In this document: piece by piece, positions 44,492 to 52,785 of the stretch
How positions within the stretch are numbered: position 1 is the first letter of the stretch
How the letters are laid out: every line of letters starts with the position of its first letter
Source of the DNA: Rhodoferax sp.
GTDB taxonomy: Bacteria; Pseudomonadota; Gammaproteobacteria; Burkholderiales; Burkholderiaceae_C
Direction of reading: 5' to 3'
DNA length: 64,000 nucleotides
Assembly (NCBI GenBank): GCA_024236015.1
Contig: JACKLK010000014.1
Location: 15,957 to 79,956, forward strand
Notes under the pieces: model-generated
Databases searched by the model: none
The model's input: the letters and a program-made list of their open reading frames with translations, nothing else
What the model was told of the DNA's origin: nothing
Made by a program: the position numbers and the translations under genes

Positions 44492-45797
44492 CGCCGACAA
44501 CGCGGTCGAAGCCCTCAACCTGCGGTACCTGCTGGATTATCCGGGCGAGGCCGCGCGGCAACTCGAGCGCATGGACGCACAGGAGGTCGCCGACCTGCTG
44601 TCGCAGCAGCCGGCCCATGCGGTGGTGCCGGTGTGGGAGCAACTGAGCTCCGACGTGGAGCAGGCGGTGATCGGCCTGCTGCCAGACGCGCTGGTGCGCC
44701 ACATCGTCTCCGAGCTCGAGCCGGCGCTGGCGGTGGCGTTGCTGGTACGGCTCGAGCCCGAGCAGCGCCAGCATTGCCTGGCCCTGCTCGATCCGCAGGT
44801 GGGCGCCGAACTGGCCAAGCTGATGGACTATCCCGCCGACTCGGCCGGCCAGCTGATGGATCCTCGGGTCGTGGTGCTGCGCTCCGAACTGACGGCACAG
44901 GAGGCCTTGACCCGCCTGCGTGCGCTCAAACGTCGTGACGTGCACGAGTTCTTCCTGATCGACGACGACGGCCGGCTCGAAGGCCGGGTGCAGATCCAGC
45001 AGCTGGCGCTGGCCGAACCCGCGGAATTGCTGGGCACGATGCGCCACCGCATCGCCGCCGTGGTCAACGACATCGCGCCGCGCGAGGAGGTGGTCGAACT
45101 GCTCGAGCGCAGCGACATCACCGATTTGCCGGTGGTGGATTTCTCCGGCCGGCTGGTCGGCGTGATCCGGCAGTCGGCGCTGGTCTCGGCGATGCAGGAA
45201 GAGGCCAGCCTGGACATCCAGACCATGGTCGGTGTGAGCAAGGACGAACGCGCGTTGTCGCCGGCCCGTTTTGCGGTCGTCAAGCGCCTGCCCTGGCTGC
45301 AGATCAACCTGCTGACCGCCTTCCTGGCGGCCGCGGTGGTGGGCCTGTTCGAGGACACGATCGCCAAGTTCACCGCGCTGGCGGTGCTGCTGCCCGTCGT
45401 TGCGGGCCAGTCGGGCAACGCTGGCGCGCAGGCGCTGGCGGTCACGATGCGGGGCCTGGCGCTGCGCGAGATCAGCCTGCGCCACTGGCCCAAGGTCGTG
45501 ATCAAGGAAGTCAGCGTCGGCTTCACCAACGGCATCGCCATCGCGGCCACCACGGCCATCGGCGTCTATGTCTGGAGCCGATCGGTCGGCCTGGTGCTGG
45601 TCATCGTCTCGGCGATGATCATCTCGATGGTGGCCGCCGGTTTTGCCGGTGCGCTGGTGCCGATCACGCTGAGCCGGCTGGGCCAGGATCCGGCGCAGTC
45701 CTCGTCGATCATCCTGACCACCGTCACCGACATCGTCGGTTTCTTCTCGTTCCTGGGAATCGCCACCGTGCTGTCGGGCATGCTGGTGGCTTCCTGA
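44475..45797 (+). CDS. mgtE: Magnesium transporter MgtE
   Basis: A 440-residue magnesium channel with the complete layout: MgtE_N domain (residues 10-125), tandem CBS domains (about 130-255; MDPRVVVLRSELTAQEALTR and ITDLPVVDFSGRLVGVIRQS), a connecting helix with RLPWLQINLLTAFLAA, and five membrane helices to the end. The pore-lining PVVAGQSGNAGAQALAVTMRG is intact. A ribosome binding site GGAGA precedes the ATG at 44475; an ATG four codons earlier is less well placed. It overlaps the truncated MgtE-like gene, so the cluster is one transcript. Confidence 0.94.
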   Translation: MNTRRDADNAVEALNLRYLLDYPGEAARQLERMDAQEVADLLSQQPAHAVVPVWEQLSSDVEQAVIGLLPDALVRHIVSELEPALAVALLVRLEPEQRQHCLALLDPQVGAELAKLMDYPADSAGQLMDPRVVVLRSELTAQEALTRLRALKRRDVHEFFLIDDDGRLEGRVQIQQLALAEPAELLGTMRHRIAAVVNDIAPREEVVELLERSDITDLPVVDFSGRLVGVIRQSALVSAMQEEASLDIQTMVGVSKDERALSPARFAVVKRLPWLQINLLTAFLAAAVVGLFEDTIAKFTALAVLLPVVAGQSGNAGAQALAVTMRGLALREISLRHWPKVVIKEVSVGFTNGIAIAATTAIGVYVWSRSVGLVLVIVSAMIISMVAAGFAGALVPITLSRLGQDPAQSSSIILTTVTDIVGFFSFLGIATVLSGMLVAS

Positions 45798-45823
45798 CGT
45801 CTTCTTGCGATTGCAGCGCATCC

Positions 45824-46753
45824 ATGGACTCTCCGCGTGAAACATCTCCAGCGCAACCACTGATCGCCTGTGTCGGCCATTGCGCCATCGACCATGTGTT
45901 CCAGATCGACAGCTTTCCCGAACGCGCGACGAAGACGCCGGCGCATCGCTACGAAAGTGTCGGCGGCGGCATGGCCGCCAACGCCGCCCTCGCCTGTGCC
46001 CGGCTTGGCGCGCGGGTGCGTTTCGTCGGCGCGGTCGGCCCGGACGATGCCGGACGCATGGTGCGCCGCCAGCTGGCCGCCGAAGGCATCGACCTGACCC
46101 ATCTGCAGGAGGTGCCGGGCACCCATACCTCGGCCTCGGCCATCATCGTCGATCGACAGGGCGAACGGCATATCTTCAACCACCGCGGCAACGCACTGGC
46201 GGGTGCGCACCTGCCCGAGGATGCGGTGTTCGACGGTTGCGACGCGGTGCTGGTCGATCCGCGCTGGCCCGGTGGTGCCCGGGCTGCGCTGATGTGGGCG
46301 CGCGCCCATGGGCGCCTGTCGGTCTTCGATGCCGACGTCGCGCCGCAGCATGACCTGGCCGCGCTGGTGCCGCTGGCGGCCTGGGCGGTGTTCTCCGAGC
46401 CCGGCCTGGCGGCATGGTCGGGCCCGGTCGCGCAGGAAGAGGCGTTGTTGCGGGCGATCTACCTGGGTGCCGGTTGCGCGGCCGTGACCCTGGGCGCACA
46501 CGGCGTGGTGCTGGTGTCGGATGGCCGCCGGCAGCGCATCCCGGCATTCCCGGTCCAGGCCATCGACACCACCGGTGCCGGCGACGTGTTCCATGGCGCC
46601 CTGACGCTGGCGCTGGCCCGTGGCATGCAGAGTGTCGACGCCTGTGCCTATGCGAGTGCGGCGGCGGCGCTCAAGTGCACCCAGGCCGACGGCATCCGTG
46701 GTGCGCCGACCGCGCAGGCATTGGACACCTTTCTGCGCGAGCGACACGGATGA
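45824..46753 (+). CDS. PfkB-family carbohydrate kinase
   Basis: A 309-residue ribokinase-type sugar kinase. The N-terminal substrate block is ESVGGGMAANAALACARLGA, and the second signature DTTGAGDVFHGAL carries the catalytic aspartate (near residue 250). The ATP-binding part is standard. The substrate is unknown; it could be a ketohexose, a deoxy sugar or a nucleoside-like sugar. Its stop and the start of the following aldo/keto reductase overlap (ATGA), so the two act together. It begins 26 bases after mgtE. Confidence 0.9.
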   Translation: MDSPRETSPAQPLIACVGHCAIDHVFQIDSFPERATKTPAHRYESVGGGMAANAALACARLGARVRFVGAVGPDDAGRMVRRQLAAEGIDLTHLQEVPGTHTSASAIIVDRQGERHIFNHRGNALAGAHLPEDAVFDGCDAVLVDPRWPGGARAALMWARAHGRLSVFDADVAPQHDLAALVPLAAWAVFSEPGLAAWSGPVAQEEALLRAIYLGAGCAAVTLGAHGVVLVSDGRRQRIPAFPVQAIDTTGAGDVFHGALTLALARGMQSVDACAYASAAAALKCTQADGIRGAPTAQALDTFLRERHG

Positions 46754-47790
46754 CACAAGGACCCCTGCCCATGATCTTCCATCCCATGACCCATGGCCTG
46801 CGACTGGGCCTGGGCTGTGCCCCGCTGGGCAACCTGTTCGCCGCGATCGACGACGATGCGGCGCTGGCCCTGATACGCCGTGCCTGGGACTCGGGCTGTC
46901 GCAGCTTCGATACCGCGCCGCACTATGGCAATGGCCTGAGCGAACATCGGCTGGGCCAGGGCTTGCGCGGGCGCGACCGGGACGACTTCACGCTGTCGTC
47001 GAAGGTCGGCCGGCTGCTGCGGCCCGATGCGTCGGCGCCGCGCGTGCAAAACGGCTACGTCGACGTGTTGCCGTTCGTGCAGGCCTGGGACTATTCGGCA
47101 CGTGGCGTGCGTCGCAGCGTCGAGGACAGCCTGCAGCGCCTGGGGCTGGCCCGGCTGGACGTCGCGTACGTGCACGACTGCGACGCCGGTGTGCACGGCC
47201 CGGACTATCCGCGCGTGCTGCGCCAGGTCGTCGAGGAGGCCCTGCCCGAATTGCGCCGCATGCGCGACGAAGGTCTGCTGCGCCACGTCGGGCTGGGTGT
47301 CAACGACGTACAGGTGTGCCTGGACGTGCTGGCCCAGGCCGAGCTCGACTGCCTGCTGCTGGCCGGTCGTTACAGCCTGGTGGACCACTCCGCGCTGGCC
47401 CGCTTGCTGCCCGTGTGCGAGCAGCGCGGCGTACGTATTGCGCTGGGCGGCGTGTTCAACTCGGGCATCCTGGCCACCGGCGTGCGGGGTGCCGCCGGCG
47501 CGCCGCCGCGTTTCAACTATGACCGGGCGCCGCAGCACTGGATCGACCGGGTGGGCGCGGTCGAGGACGTCTGCGCACGGCATGCGGTGCCGCTGCGCGC
47601 CGCCGCGCTGCAATTCCCGTTGGCCCATCCGGCGGTCGACATCGTCTTGCTCGGCCCCCAGGACGTGTCGCAATGGGACGATGGGGTCGCGATGCTCGCC
47701 CATGCCGTGCCGCAGGCCTTCTGGCAGGCGCTGCATGCCGACGGACTGCTGCCGGCGGCCGCGCCGTTGCCAGCCCCGGAGCGTCGTTGA
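46750..47790 (+). CDS. Aldo/keto reductase, D-threo-aldose 1-dehydrogenase-like
   Basis: A 346-residue NAD(P)-dependent oxidoreductase. The family tetrad is visible: Asp and Tyr in SFDTAPHYGNGLSEHRLG, Lys in SSKVGRLL, His in VAYVHDCD. The C-terminus lacks the standard NADPH motif, as in D-threo-aldose (L-fucose) dehydrogenases, which oxidise fucose and related sugars to the lactone. The ATGA overlap with the PfkB kinase indicates coupling. An ATG at 46771 (after AAGGA) is an alternative start. It could complement the fucU operon 7 kb away, but that is inference. Confidence 0.85.
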   Translation: MTQGPLPMIFHPMTHGLRLGLGCAPLGNLFAAIDDDAALALIRRAWDSGCRSFDTAPHYGNGLSEHRLGQGLRGRDRDDFTLSSKVGRLLRPDASAPRVQNGYVDVLPFVQAWDYSARGVRRSVEDSLQRLGLARLDVAYVHDCDAGVHGPDYPRVLRQVVEEALPELRRMRDEGLLRHVGLGVNDVQVCLDVLAQAELDCLLLAGRYSLVDHSALARLLPVCEQRGVRIALGGVFNSGILATGVRGAAGAPPRFNYDRAPQHWIDRVGAVEDVCARHAVPLRAAALQFPLAHPAVDIVLLGPQDVSQWDDGVAMLAHAVPQAFWQALHADGLLPAAAPLPAPERR

Positions 47791-47895
47791 TCGGCGCGGC
47801 CGCGCGCCCGCACGGACGGCGGCCGCTTTCGCCGCGAACCGGCGCGAAGCGCGCGCGGACTTGATACGATGGGGGAAATTCCACCAGGATCTTCC

Positions 47896-49368
47896 ATGAA
47901 TGCACCGCTGCACCAGGAAATACCGCCATCCGTGCTGAACGACGCCCAGGCACTGGAACACGCGAGCGCGCAATGGGACAACGACATCCTGGCCCGCCTG
48001 CAGGACTACATCCAGGTGCCGGCCAAGTCGCCCGGCTTCGATGCGGCCTGGGCCGAACACGGCCATATCGAGACGGTGCTGCGCGCGGCCGCGGACTGGG
48101 TCCAGGCGCAGAAGATCGCCGGCCTGCGCCTGGAGATCGTGCGCATCGACGGCCGCACCCCCGTGCTGTTCTTCGAACTCGATGCGACGCGGCCCGACTC
48201 CACCCAGACCGTGCTGATGTACGGCCACCTGGACAAGCAGCCCGAATTCAATGGTTGGCGCAATGACCTGGGGCCCTGGACACCCAAATACGAAGACGGC
48301 AAGCTGTACGGGCGCGGCGGTGCCGACGACGGTTACGCGGTCTACGCCAGCATCGCCGCTGTGCAGGCGCTCAAGGCGCAGGGCGTGCCGCATCCGCGCA
48401 TCGTCGGCCTGATCGAGACCTGCGAGGAAAGCGGCTCCTACGACCTGTTGCCATATGTCGATGCGTTGCGGCCGCGCCTGGGCGACGTCGCCTTGGTCGT
48501 GTGCCTGGACTCCGGCGCCGGCAACTATGACCAGCTGTGGCTGACGACCAGCCTGCGCGGCATGGCCAGCGGCACGCTCAAGGTCGAGGTGCTGACCGAA
48601 GGCATCCATTCCGGTGATGCCTCGGGCCTGGTGCCGTCGAGTTTCCGCATCATGCGCCAGGTGCTGGACCGCCTCGAGGACAGCGCCACCGGCCGCCTGC
48701 TGCCGGCCAGTTTCCATTGCGAGGTGCCCCCGGACCGGCTGGCGCAGGCACAGGCCACTGCGGCCATCCTGGGCGACGAGGTGACGCGGCGTTTTCCCTG
48801 GGCGCACTACGACTGCGAGGGGTCGCGCACCTTCGTGTTGCCCACCACCACCGACCCGCTCCAGGCGCTGATCAACCGCACCTGGACGCCAACACTCAGC
48901 GTCACCGGCGCCGAGGGCTTTCCGTCGCTGGAGGATGCCGGCAACGTATTGCGGCCCTACACCGCATTCAAGCTCAGCCTGCGCCTGCCGCCGCTGGTCG
49001 ACGCCGCACAGGCGGTGCAGGAGATGAAGGCCTTGCTGGAAGACAACGCCCCGTACCAGGCCCGGGTCACGTTCGAGAGCCATGGCGGCGCCACCGGCTG
49101 GAATGCGCCGGCGATGACGCCCTGGTTCGAGCAGGCCCTGCATGCCGCGTCCCGGGCGCAGTTCGGCGCGCCGTGCGGCTATATCGGCCAGGGCGGCACG
49201 ATTCCGCTGATGAACATGCTCGAGCGCGGTTTCCCGAAGGCGCAGATGATGGTCTGCGGCGTGCTCGGCCCCAAGAGCAATGCGCACGGGCCGAACGAGT
49301 TCCTGCATGTGACTTTCGCCAAGAAGCTCACGGCCGCCGTGGCCAGGGTCATCGTCAGCCTGCCGTGA
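47896..49368 (+). CDS. M20-family metallopeptidase (dipeptidase/ArgE-DapE-like)
   Basis: A 490-residue zinc hydrolase of the ArgE/DapE/CPG2 family. Metal ligands are visible in VLMYGHLDKQPEF (His, Asp) and GRGGADDGYAVYAS (Asp). The catalytic and metal glutamates are in GLIETCEESGSYDL, and a lid/dimerisation domain occupies the middle. The C-terminal GPNEFLHV supplies the last histidine. No signal peptide is seen, so it is cytoplasmic. The start at 47896 has AGGA upstream. It stands alone; the preceding 106 bases hold a possible promoter with GATACGAT near 47872-47879. Confidence 0.92.
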   Translation: MNAPLHQEIPPSVLNDAQALEHASAQWDNDILARLQDYIQVPAKSPGFDAAWAEHGHIETVLRAAADWVQAQKIAGLRLEIVRIDGRTPVLFFELDATRPDSTQTVLMYGHLDKQPEFNGWRNDLGPWTPKYEDGKLYGRGGADDGYAVYASIAAVQALKAQGVPHPRIVGLIETCEESGSYDLLPYVDALRPRLGDVALVVCLDSGAGNYDQLWLTTSLRGMASGTLKVEVLTEGIHSGDASGLVPSSFRIMRQVLDRLEDSATGRLLPASFHCEVPPDRLAQAQATAAILGDEVTRRFPWAHYDCEGSRTFVLPTTTDPLQALINRTWTPTLSVTGAEGFPSLEDAGNVLRPYTAFKLSLRLPPLVDAAQAVQEMKALLEDNAPYQARVTFESHGGATGWNAPAMTPWFEQALHAASRAQFGAPCGYIGQGGTIPLMNMLERGFPKAQMMVCGVLGPKSNAHGPNEFLHVTFAKKLTAAVARVIVSLP

Positions 49369-49458
49369 GGCCAGCGCGCGTGAACCGCAAGCCCCAGGCC
49401 CGCAGGTCGGACATCGCGCCGTCGTCGTGGCCGGCCGTGAACGGATCGCAGGTGCACC

Positions 49459-50301
49459 ATGGCTGAGACCAATTTCAGCCCCTTGACCGCACGCGACGGT
49501 ACCAACCTGGTCGTGATGGACTGGCCCCTCAAGAAGGCGCCGGTGCGTGGCGTGGTGCTGATCGTCCACGGCCTGGGCGAACATGCGTGGCGCTACGACC
49601 ACGTGGCCGCGCGGCTCAACGACTGGGGCTTTGCGGTACGGGCCTACGACCAGTACGGCCATGGCGAGTCCATGGGCCAGCGCGGTGCCTTGCCCTCCGA
49701 CGACCGGCTGCTGCAGGACCTGGCCGAGGTGATCGACGAGTCGCGGGCACGCATGCACGACTCGACCCCGCTGATCGTGCTGGGCCACAGCATGGGTGGC
49801 CTCGTGGCGGCGCAATTCGTCGCCCAGGGGCTGCGCACGATCGAGGGGCTGGTGTTGTCCTCACCCGCGCTGGACGCGGGGCTCAGCGGCGTGCAGAAAC
49901 TGCTGGTGGCCGTGTTGCCGAAGATCGCGCCGAACCTGCGTGTGGGCAATGGGCTCGATGCCGACTACCTCTCGCACGATCTGGCGGTGGTGGCGCGTTA
50001 CAAGGCCGACCCGCTGGTGCACGACCGGATCTCGGCGCGCCTGGCGCGTTTCATTGCCGACGGCGGTCCGCAGGTCGTGGCTGCGGCGCCCGCGTGGAGT
50101 CTGCCGACCCTGCTGATGTATGCAGGCGACGACAAGCTGGTCGACCCAACCGGCAGCCGGGCCTTCGCCGCACAGGCCCCGAAGAGCGTCGTGACGTCAC
50201 GGTGCTTCGAGCCGCTGTACCACGAGATCTTCAACGAGGCCGCGCCCGACAACGAGCAGGTGTTCGCACAACTGCGGTCCTGGCTGGACGAACACTTCTG
50301 A
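49459..50301 (+). CDS. Alpha/beta hydrolase, monoacylglycerol lipase-like
   Basis: A 280-residue serine hydrolase similar to monoglyceride lipases (PldB family). The oxyanion region is VLIVHGLGEHAWRYDHVAAR, the typical DQYGHGES block follows, and the nucleophile elbow is VLGHSMGG. The acid residue is in YAGDDKLVDP and the histidine in CFEPLYHEIFNE. It has no signal peptide. A long perfect palindrome covers its stop codon and separates it from the convergent YidB-like gene. Confidence 0.9.
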   Translation: MAETNFSPLTARDGTNLVVMDWPLKKAPVRGVVLIVHGLGEHAWRYDHVAARLNDWGFAVRAYDQYGHGESMGQRGALPSDDRLLQDLAEVIDESRARMHDSTPLIVLGHSMGGLVAAQFVAQGLRTIEGLVLSSPALDAGLSGVQKLLVAVLPKIAPNLRVGNGLDADYLSHDLAVVARYKADPLVHDRISARLARFIADGGPQVVAAAPAWSLPTLLMYAGDDKLVDPTGSRAFAAQAPKSVVTSRCFEPLYHEIFNEAAPDNEQVFAQLRSWLDEHF

Positions 50302-50319
50302 ACGGGCGTACGCCCGTTC
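50300..50319. terminator. 20-bp perfect palindrome between convergent genes
   Basis: GAACGGGCGT followed directly by ACGCCCGTTC spans 50300-50319, overlapping the hydrolase stop codon. It would fold as a hairpin in both RNAs, which suits a bidirectional terminator. Neither side has a proper T-run, so it is not a classical intrinsic terminator. Confidence 0.5.
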
Positions 50320-50322
50320 CGA

Positions 50323-50787
50323 TCAGGGCTTGTTGCCGAGCAGGCCGCCCAGCATGCCCATCAGGTCGTTGCTGCTGCCCAGGCCGCCGGCCGGCGCCTG
50401 GCCTTGCGGGGTGAGCTTGTCGATCAGCCCTGGCAACACCTGCGAGACCTGGCTGGCGGCGTCCGACGGCTGGGTTCCGAGTTTCGACGCCAGCATGGAC
50501 AACGCATCCCCGCCCAGGACCTGTTCGATCTGCGGGCCGGACACCGGCAGGTTCTCGCCGCTGCCGATCCAGGACTGGATCAGCTCACCCAACCCGGCTT
50601 GTTGAAACCGCGCCAGCAGGCCACTGAGACCGCCCACCGGTCCGTCGTTGCCGAGCATGGCGACAAGCGCCTGCACGACCTTCGGATTGCTCGCCAATGT
50701 GCCCAGCAGTCCACCGAGTCCTCCCGTGCCGGCTGCCGTGTCGGAGCCGCCCTGCACTGCGCCGAGTACCGAATCCAATAGTCCCAT
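50323..50787 (-). CDS. YidB-family (DUF937) protein
   Basis: A 154-residue glycine/leucine-rich protein of the YidB family, function unknown. The N-terminus MGLLDSVLGAVQGG and the repeated GGLLG-type segments are diagnostic. The block WIGSGENLPVSGPQIEQVLG is strongly conserved in the family, followed by LASKLGTQPSDAASQVSQVL. It has no signal peptide or clear membrane helix. The gene is convergent with the hydrolase gene and only three bases follow the palindrome. Confidence 0.9.
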   Translation of the reverse strand: MGLLDSVLGAVQGGSDTAAGTGGLGGLLGTLASNPKVVQALVAMLGNDGPVGGLSGLLARFQQAGLGELIQSWIGSGENLPVSGPQIEQVLGGDALSMLASKLGTQPSDAASQVSQVLPGLIDKLTPQGQAPAGGLGSSNDLMGMLGGLLGNKP

Positions 50788-50824
50788 GGTCTACCTCCCT
50801 TTTCGCTGGTCAAAGGCCACTAGC

Positions 50825-52003
50825 TTACAACGCGGGCTCGCGACGGGTCGCCACCCGCCAAGCCAGCCAGCCCAGCGCGGCGGCGGTCAGCGTCACCGGC
50901 ACCAGGGAGCCGAGGTTCAGCAGCCGCCAGCCCTGGGTCGTGACCAGCGCGCCGGAGGCGAACGAGGTCACCGCCATCACGGCGAACACGCAGAAGTTGA
51001 TGGCGGCCTGCGCGCGGTCCTTTTCCTCGGGGCGGTAGGACTTGAGCGACAGCGTGGTGGCGCCGGTGAACAGGAAGTTCCAGCCGATCCCCAGCAGGAA
51101 CAGCGCGATCACGAACTGGTGCAGTTCGACGCCGGACAAGGCGATGACGATGCACAACAGGTTGAGCACCACGCCGACCGCCATGATCTGCAGCGTGCCG
51201 AAGCGCCGTATCAGGTGGCCGGTGAAGAAGCCCGGTGCGAACATGCCGATGACATGCCACTGCAGCACGAAGGCGGTGTCCTCGAACGGCAGTTCGCAGA
51301 CCTGCATGGCCAGCGGCGTGGCCGCCATCAGCAGGTTCATGACGCCGTAGCCGAGCGCGGCGCCCAGTGTCGAGACGATGAAGATCGGCTGGCGCATGAT
51401 GAGCGACAGCGGCCGGCCCTTCGGGTCGCCGGCGACCTTGGGCGGCACCGGGGGAAATTGCATGCGTGCCATCAACACCATCGAGATCACCGCCACGACG
51501 GCCAGCGCCAGATAGGCGCCGACGAACGGGGTTTCCGTCAAGGTCTTGGTCCGGGTTGCGATGTTCGGCCCGATCACGGCGCCGACCAGGCCGCCGGCGA
51601 GCACCAGCGAGATCGCTTTTTCCCGGTAGCTCGGCTCGGACAACTCGGCGGCGGCGAACCGGTACAGCTGGCCGTTGGCGTTGTAATAACCCGCCACGAT
51701 GGTGGCCGCCACCAGCAGCCAGAAGCTGTGCGCCATCACCGCATAGGCACAGGCCAGCGCGGACACCAGCGCCACGACCAGGCCGATCTGGAACGACACC
51801 TTGCGTCCCCAGGCACTTTGCGTGCGGGCGACCAGCGGCGTGCTCAAGGCACCGCCGACCACGTAGGCCATCACCGGCAGCGTGGCCATCCAGCCCAGTG
51901 GCGCCAGGCTCAGCCCGATCAGGCCGTTGATGGCGATGAAGATGATGTTGTTCGTCAGCAACAAGGCCTGGCAGATCGCCAGCAGCCAGAGGTTACGGTT
52001 CAT
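50825..52003 (-). CDS. Major facilitator superfamily transporter
   Basis: A 392-residue membrane protein with about twelve hydrophobic helices. The loop between helices 2 and 3 reads RTQSAWGRKVSFQ, a variant of the MFS motif. A cytoplasmic central loop with PPKVAGDPKGRPLSLIMRQP separates the halves. It may export or import a small solute; the substrate is unknown. The ATG at 52003 overlaps the last four bases of rsmE, so it is translated from the same mRNA. Confidence 0.92.
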   Translation of the reverse strand: MNRNLWLLAICQALLLTNNIIFIAINGLIGLSLAPLGWMATLPVMAYVVGGALSTPLVARTQSAWGRKVSFQIGLVVALVSALACAYAVMAHSFWLLVAATIVAGYYNANGQLYRFAAAELSEPSYREKAISLVLAGGLVGAVIGPNIATRTKTLTETPFVGAYLALAVVAVISMVLMARMQFPPVPPKVAGDPKGRPLSLIMRQPIFIVSTLGAALGYGVMNLLMAATPLAMQVCELPFEDTAFVLQWHVIGMFAPGFFTGHLIRRFGTLQIMAVGVVLNLLCIVIALSGVELHQFVIALFLLGIGWNFLFTGATTLSLKSYRPEEKDRAQAAINFCVFAVMAVTSFASGALVTTQGWRLLNLGSLVPVTLTAAALGWLAWRVATRREPAL

Positions 52004-52755
52004 GCGAGCAGTGTAAGTGCCGCCAGCGCGGCGGTTTCCGAGCGCAGCGTGCGTGCGCCCAGCGACACCGGGCGGTGTCCGGCGGCGATGGCCTGGGTCT
52101 CTTCGGCCGCACTCAGGCCGCCTTCGGGGCCGCACAGGAACACGATGTCGACGGCCGCCGCACCCGCGCCGGCGCGCCATTGCGCCAGCGGCTCGGAGCC
52201 GGGCCGCAGGGACAGGACCAGCGCCGCCGCACCCGGCCCGGATGGCTCGGCCGGGCGGCGCATCCATTGCGCCAGCGTCATGGGTGCGTGCACCCGGGCC
52301 ACCTGGTTGCGGCCGCATTGTTCGCAGGCGGAGATGGCGATGCTCTGCCAGTGCGAGAGCTTCTTCAGGCTGCGTTGCGCGTCCAGTCGCACGACGCTGC
52401 GTTCGGTCATCAAGGGCTGGATGCTCGCCGCGCCGAGCTCGGTGGCCTTTTCGACCAGCCAGTCCATGCGTTCATTGGCCGGGATGCCGATGGCCAGATG
52501 CAGGCGATGCGGGGTCTCGCGCTCGACCGGGTCGTGTGCCCCGACCTGCACCTGCACCGATTGGCGCCCCATCGCGGTCACGGTGGCGGCAAACTCCCCA
52601 CCCGGCGGCGTTCCGTCCGGATGCCCGAACAAGGTGATGGCTGCGCCCGGTTGCAGCCGCAGCACCTGCACGTGGCGTGCCGCCGCGGCCGGCAGGTCCA
52701 GCGTCATGCCGCTGCGCAGCGGCACGGGACAATGGAAACGGGGTCCGCCCGGCAC
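52000..52755 (-). CDS. rsmE: 16S rRNA (uracil1498-N3)-methyltransferase RsmE
   Basis: A 251-residue SPOUT-class methyltransferase acting on U1498 of 16S rRNA. Family blocks are ATELGAASIQPLMTERSVVR, SACEQCGRNQVARVHAP, FLCGPEGGLSAAEE and the C-terminal knot SLGARTLRSETAALAAL. The start is uncertain: GTG at 52755 or TTG at 52764; there is no ATG in the right place. It is followed by an MFS gene with a four-base overlap, and preceded by amgK 31 bases away. Confidence 0.93.
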   Translation of the reverse strand: MPGGPRFHCPVPLRSGMTLDLPAAAARHVQVLRLQPGAAITLFGHPDGTPPGGEFAATVTAMGRQSVQVQVGAHDPVERETPHRLHLAIGIPANERMDWLVEKATELGAASIQPLMTERSVVRLDAQRSLKKLSHWQSIAISACEQCGRNQVARVHAPMTLAQWMRRPAEPSGPGAAALVLSLRPGSEPLAQWRAGAGAAAVDIVFLCGPEGGLSAAEETQAIAAGHRPVSLGARTLRSETAALAALTLLA

Positions 52756-52785
52756 GGTGGTCAACGCGCGGGTCGCGGGCCCATG

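Noticed and set aside
46648..49815. A 1055-codon open frame on the minus strand
   Set aside because: It lies antisense to the PfkB, aldo/keto reductase and M20 genes, which have clear family motifs. Long antisense frames are expected at this GC content; its translation is rich in Arg, His, Gln and Ala without domain features.
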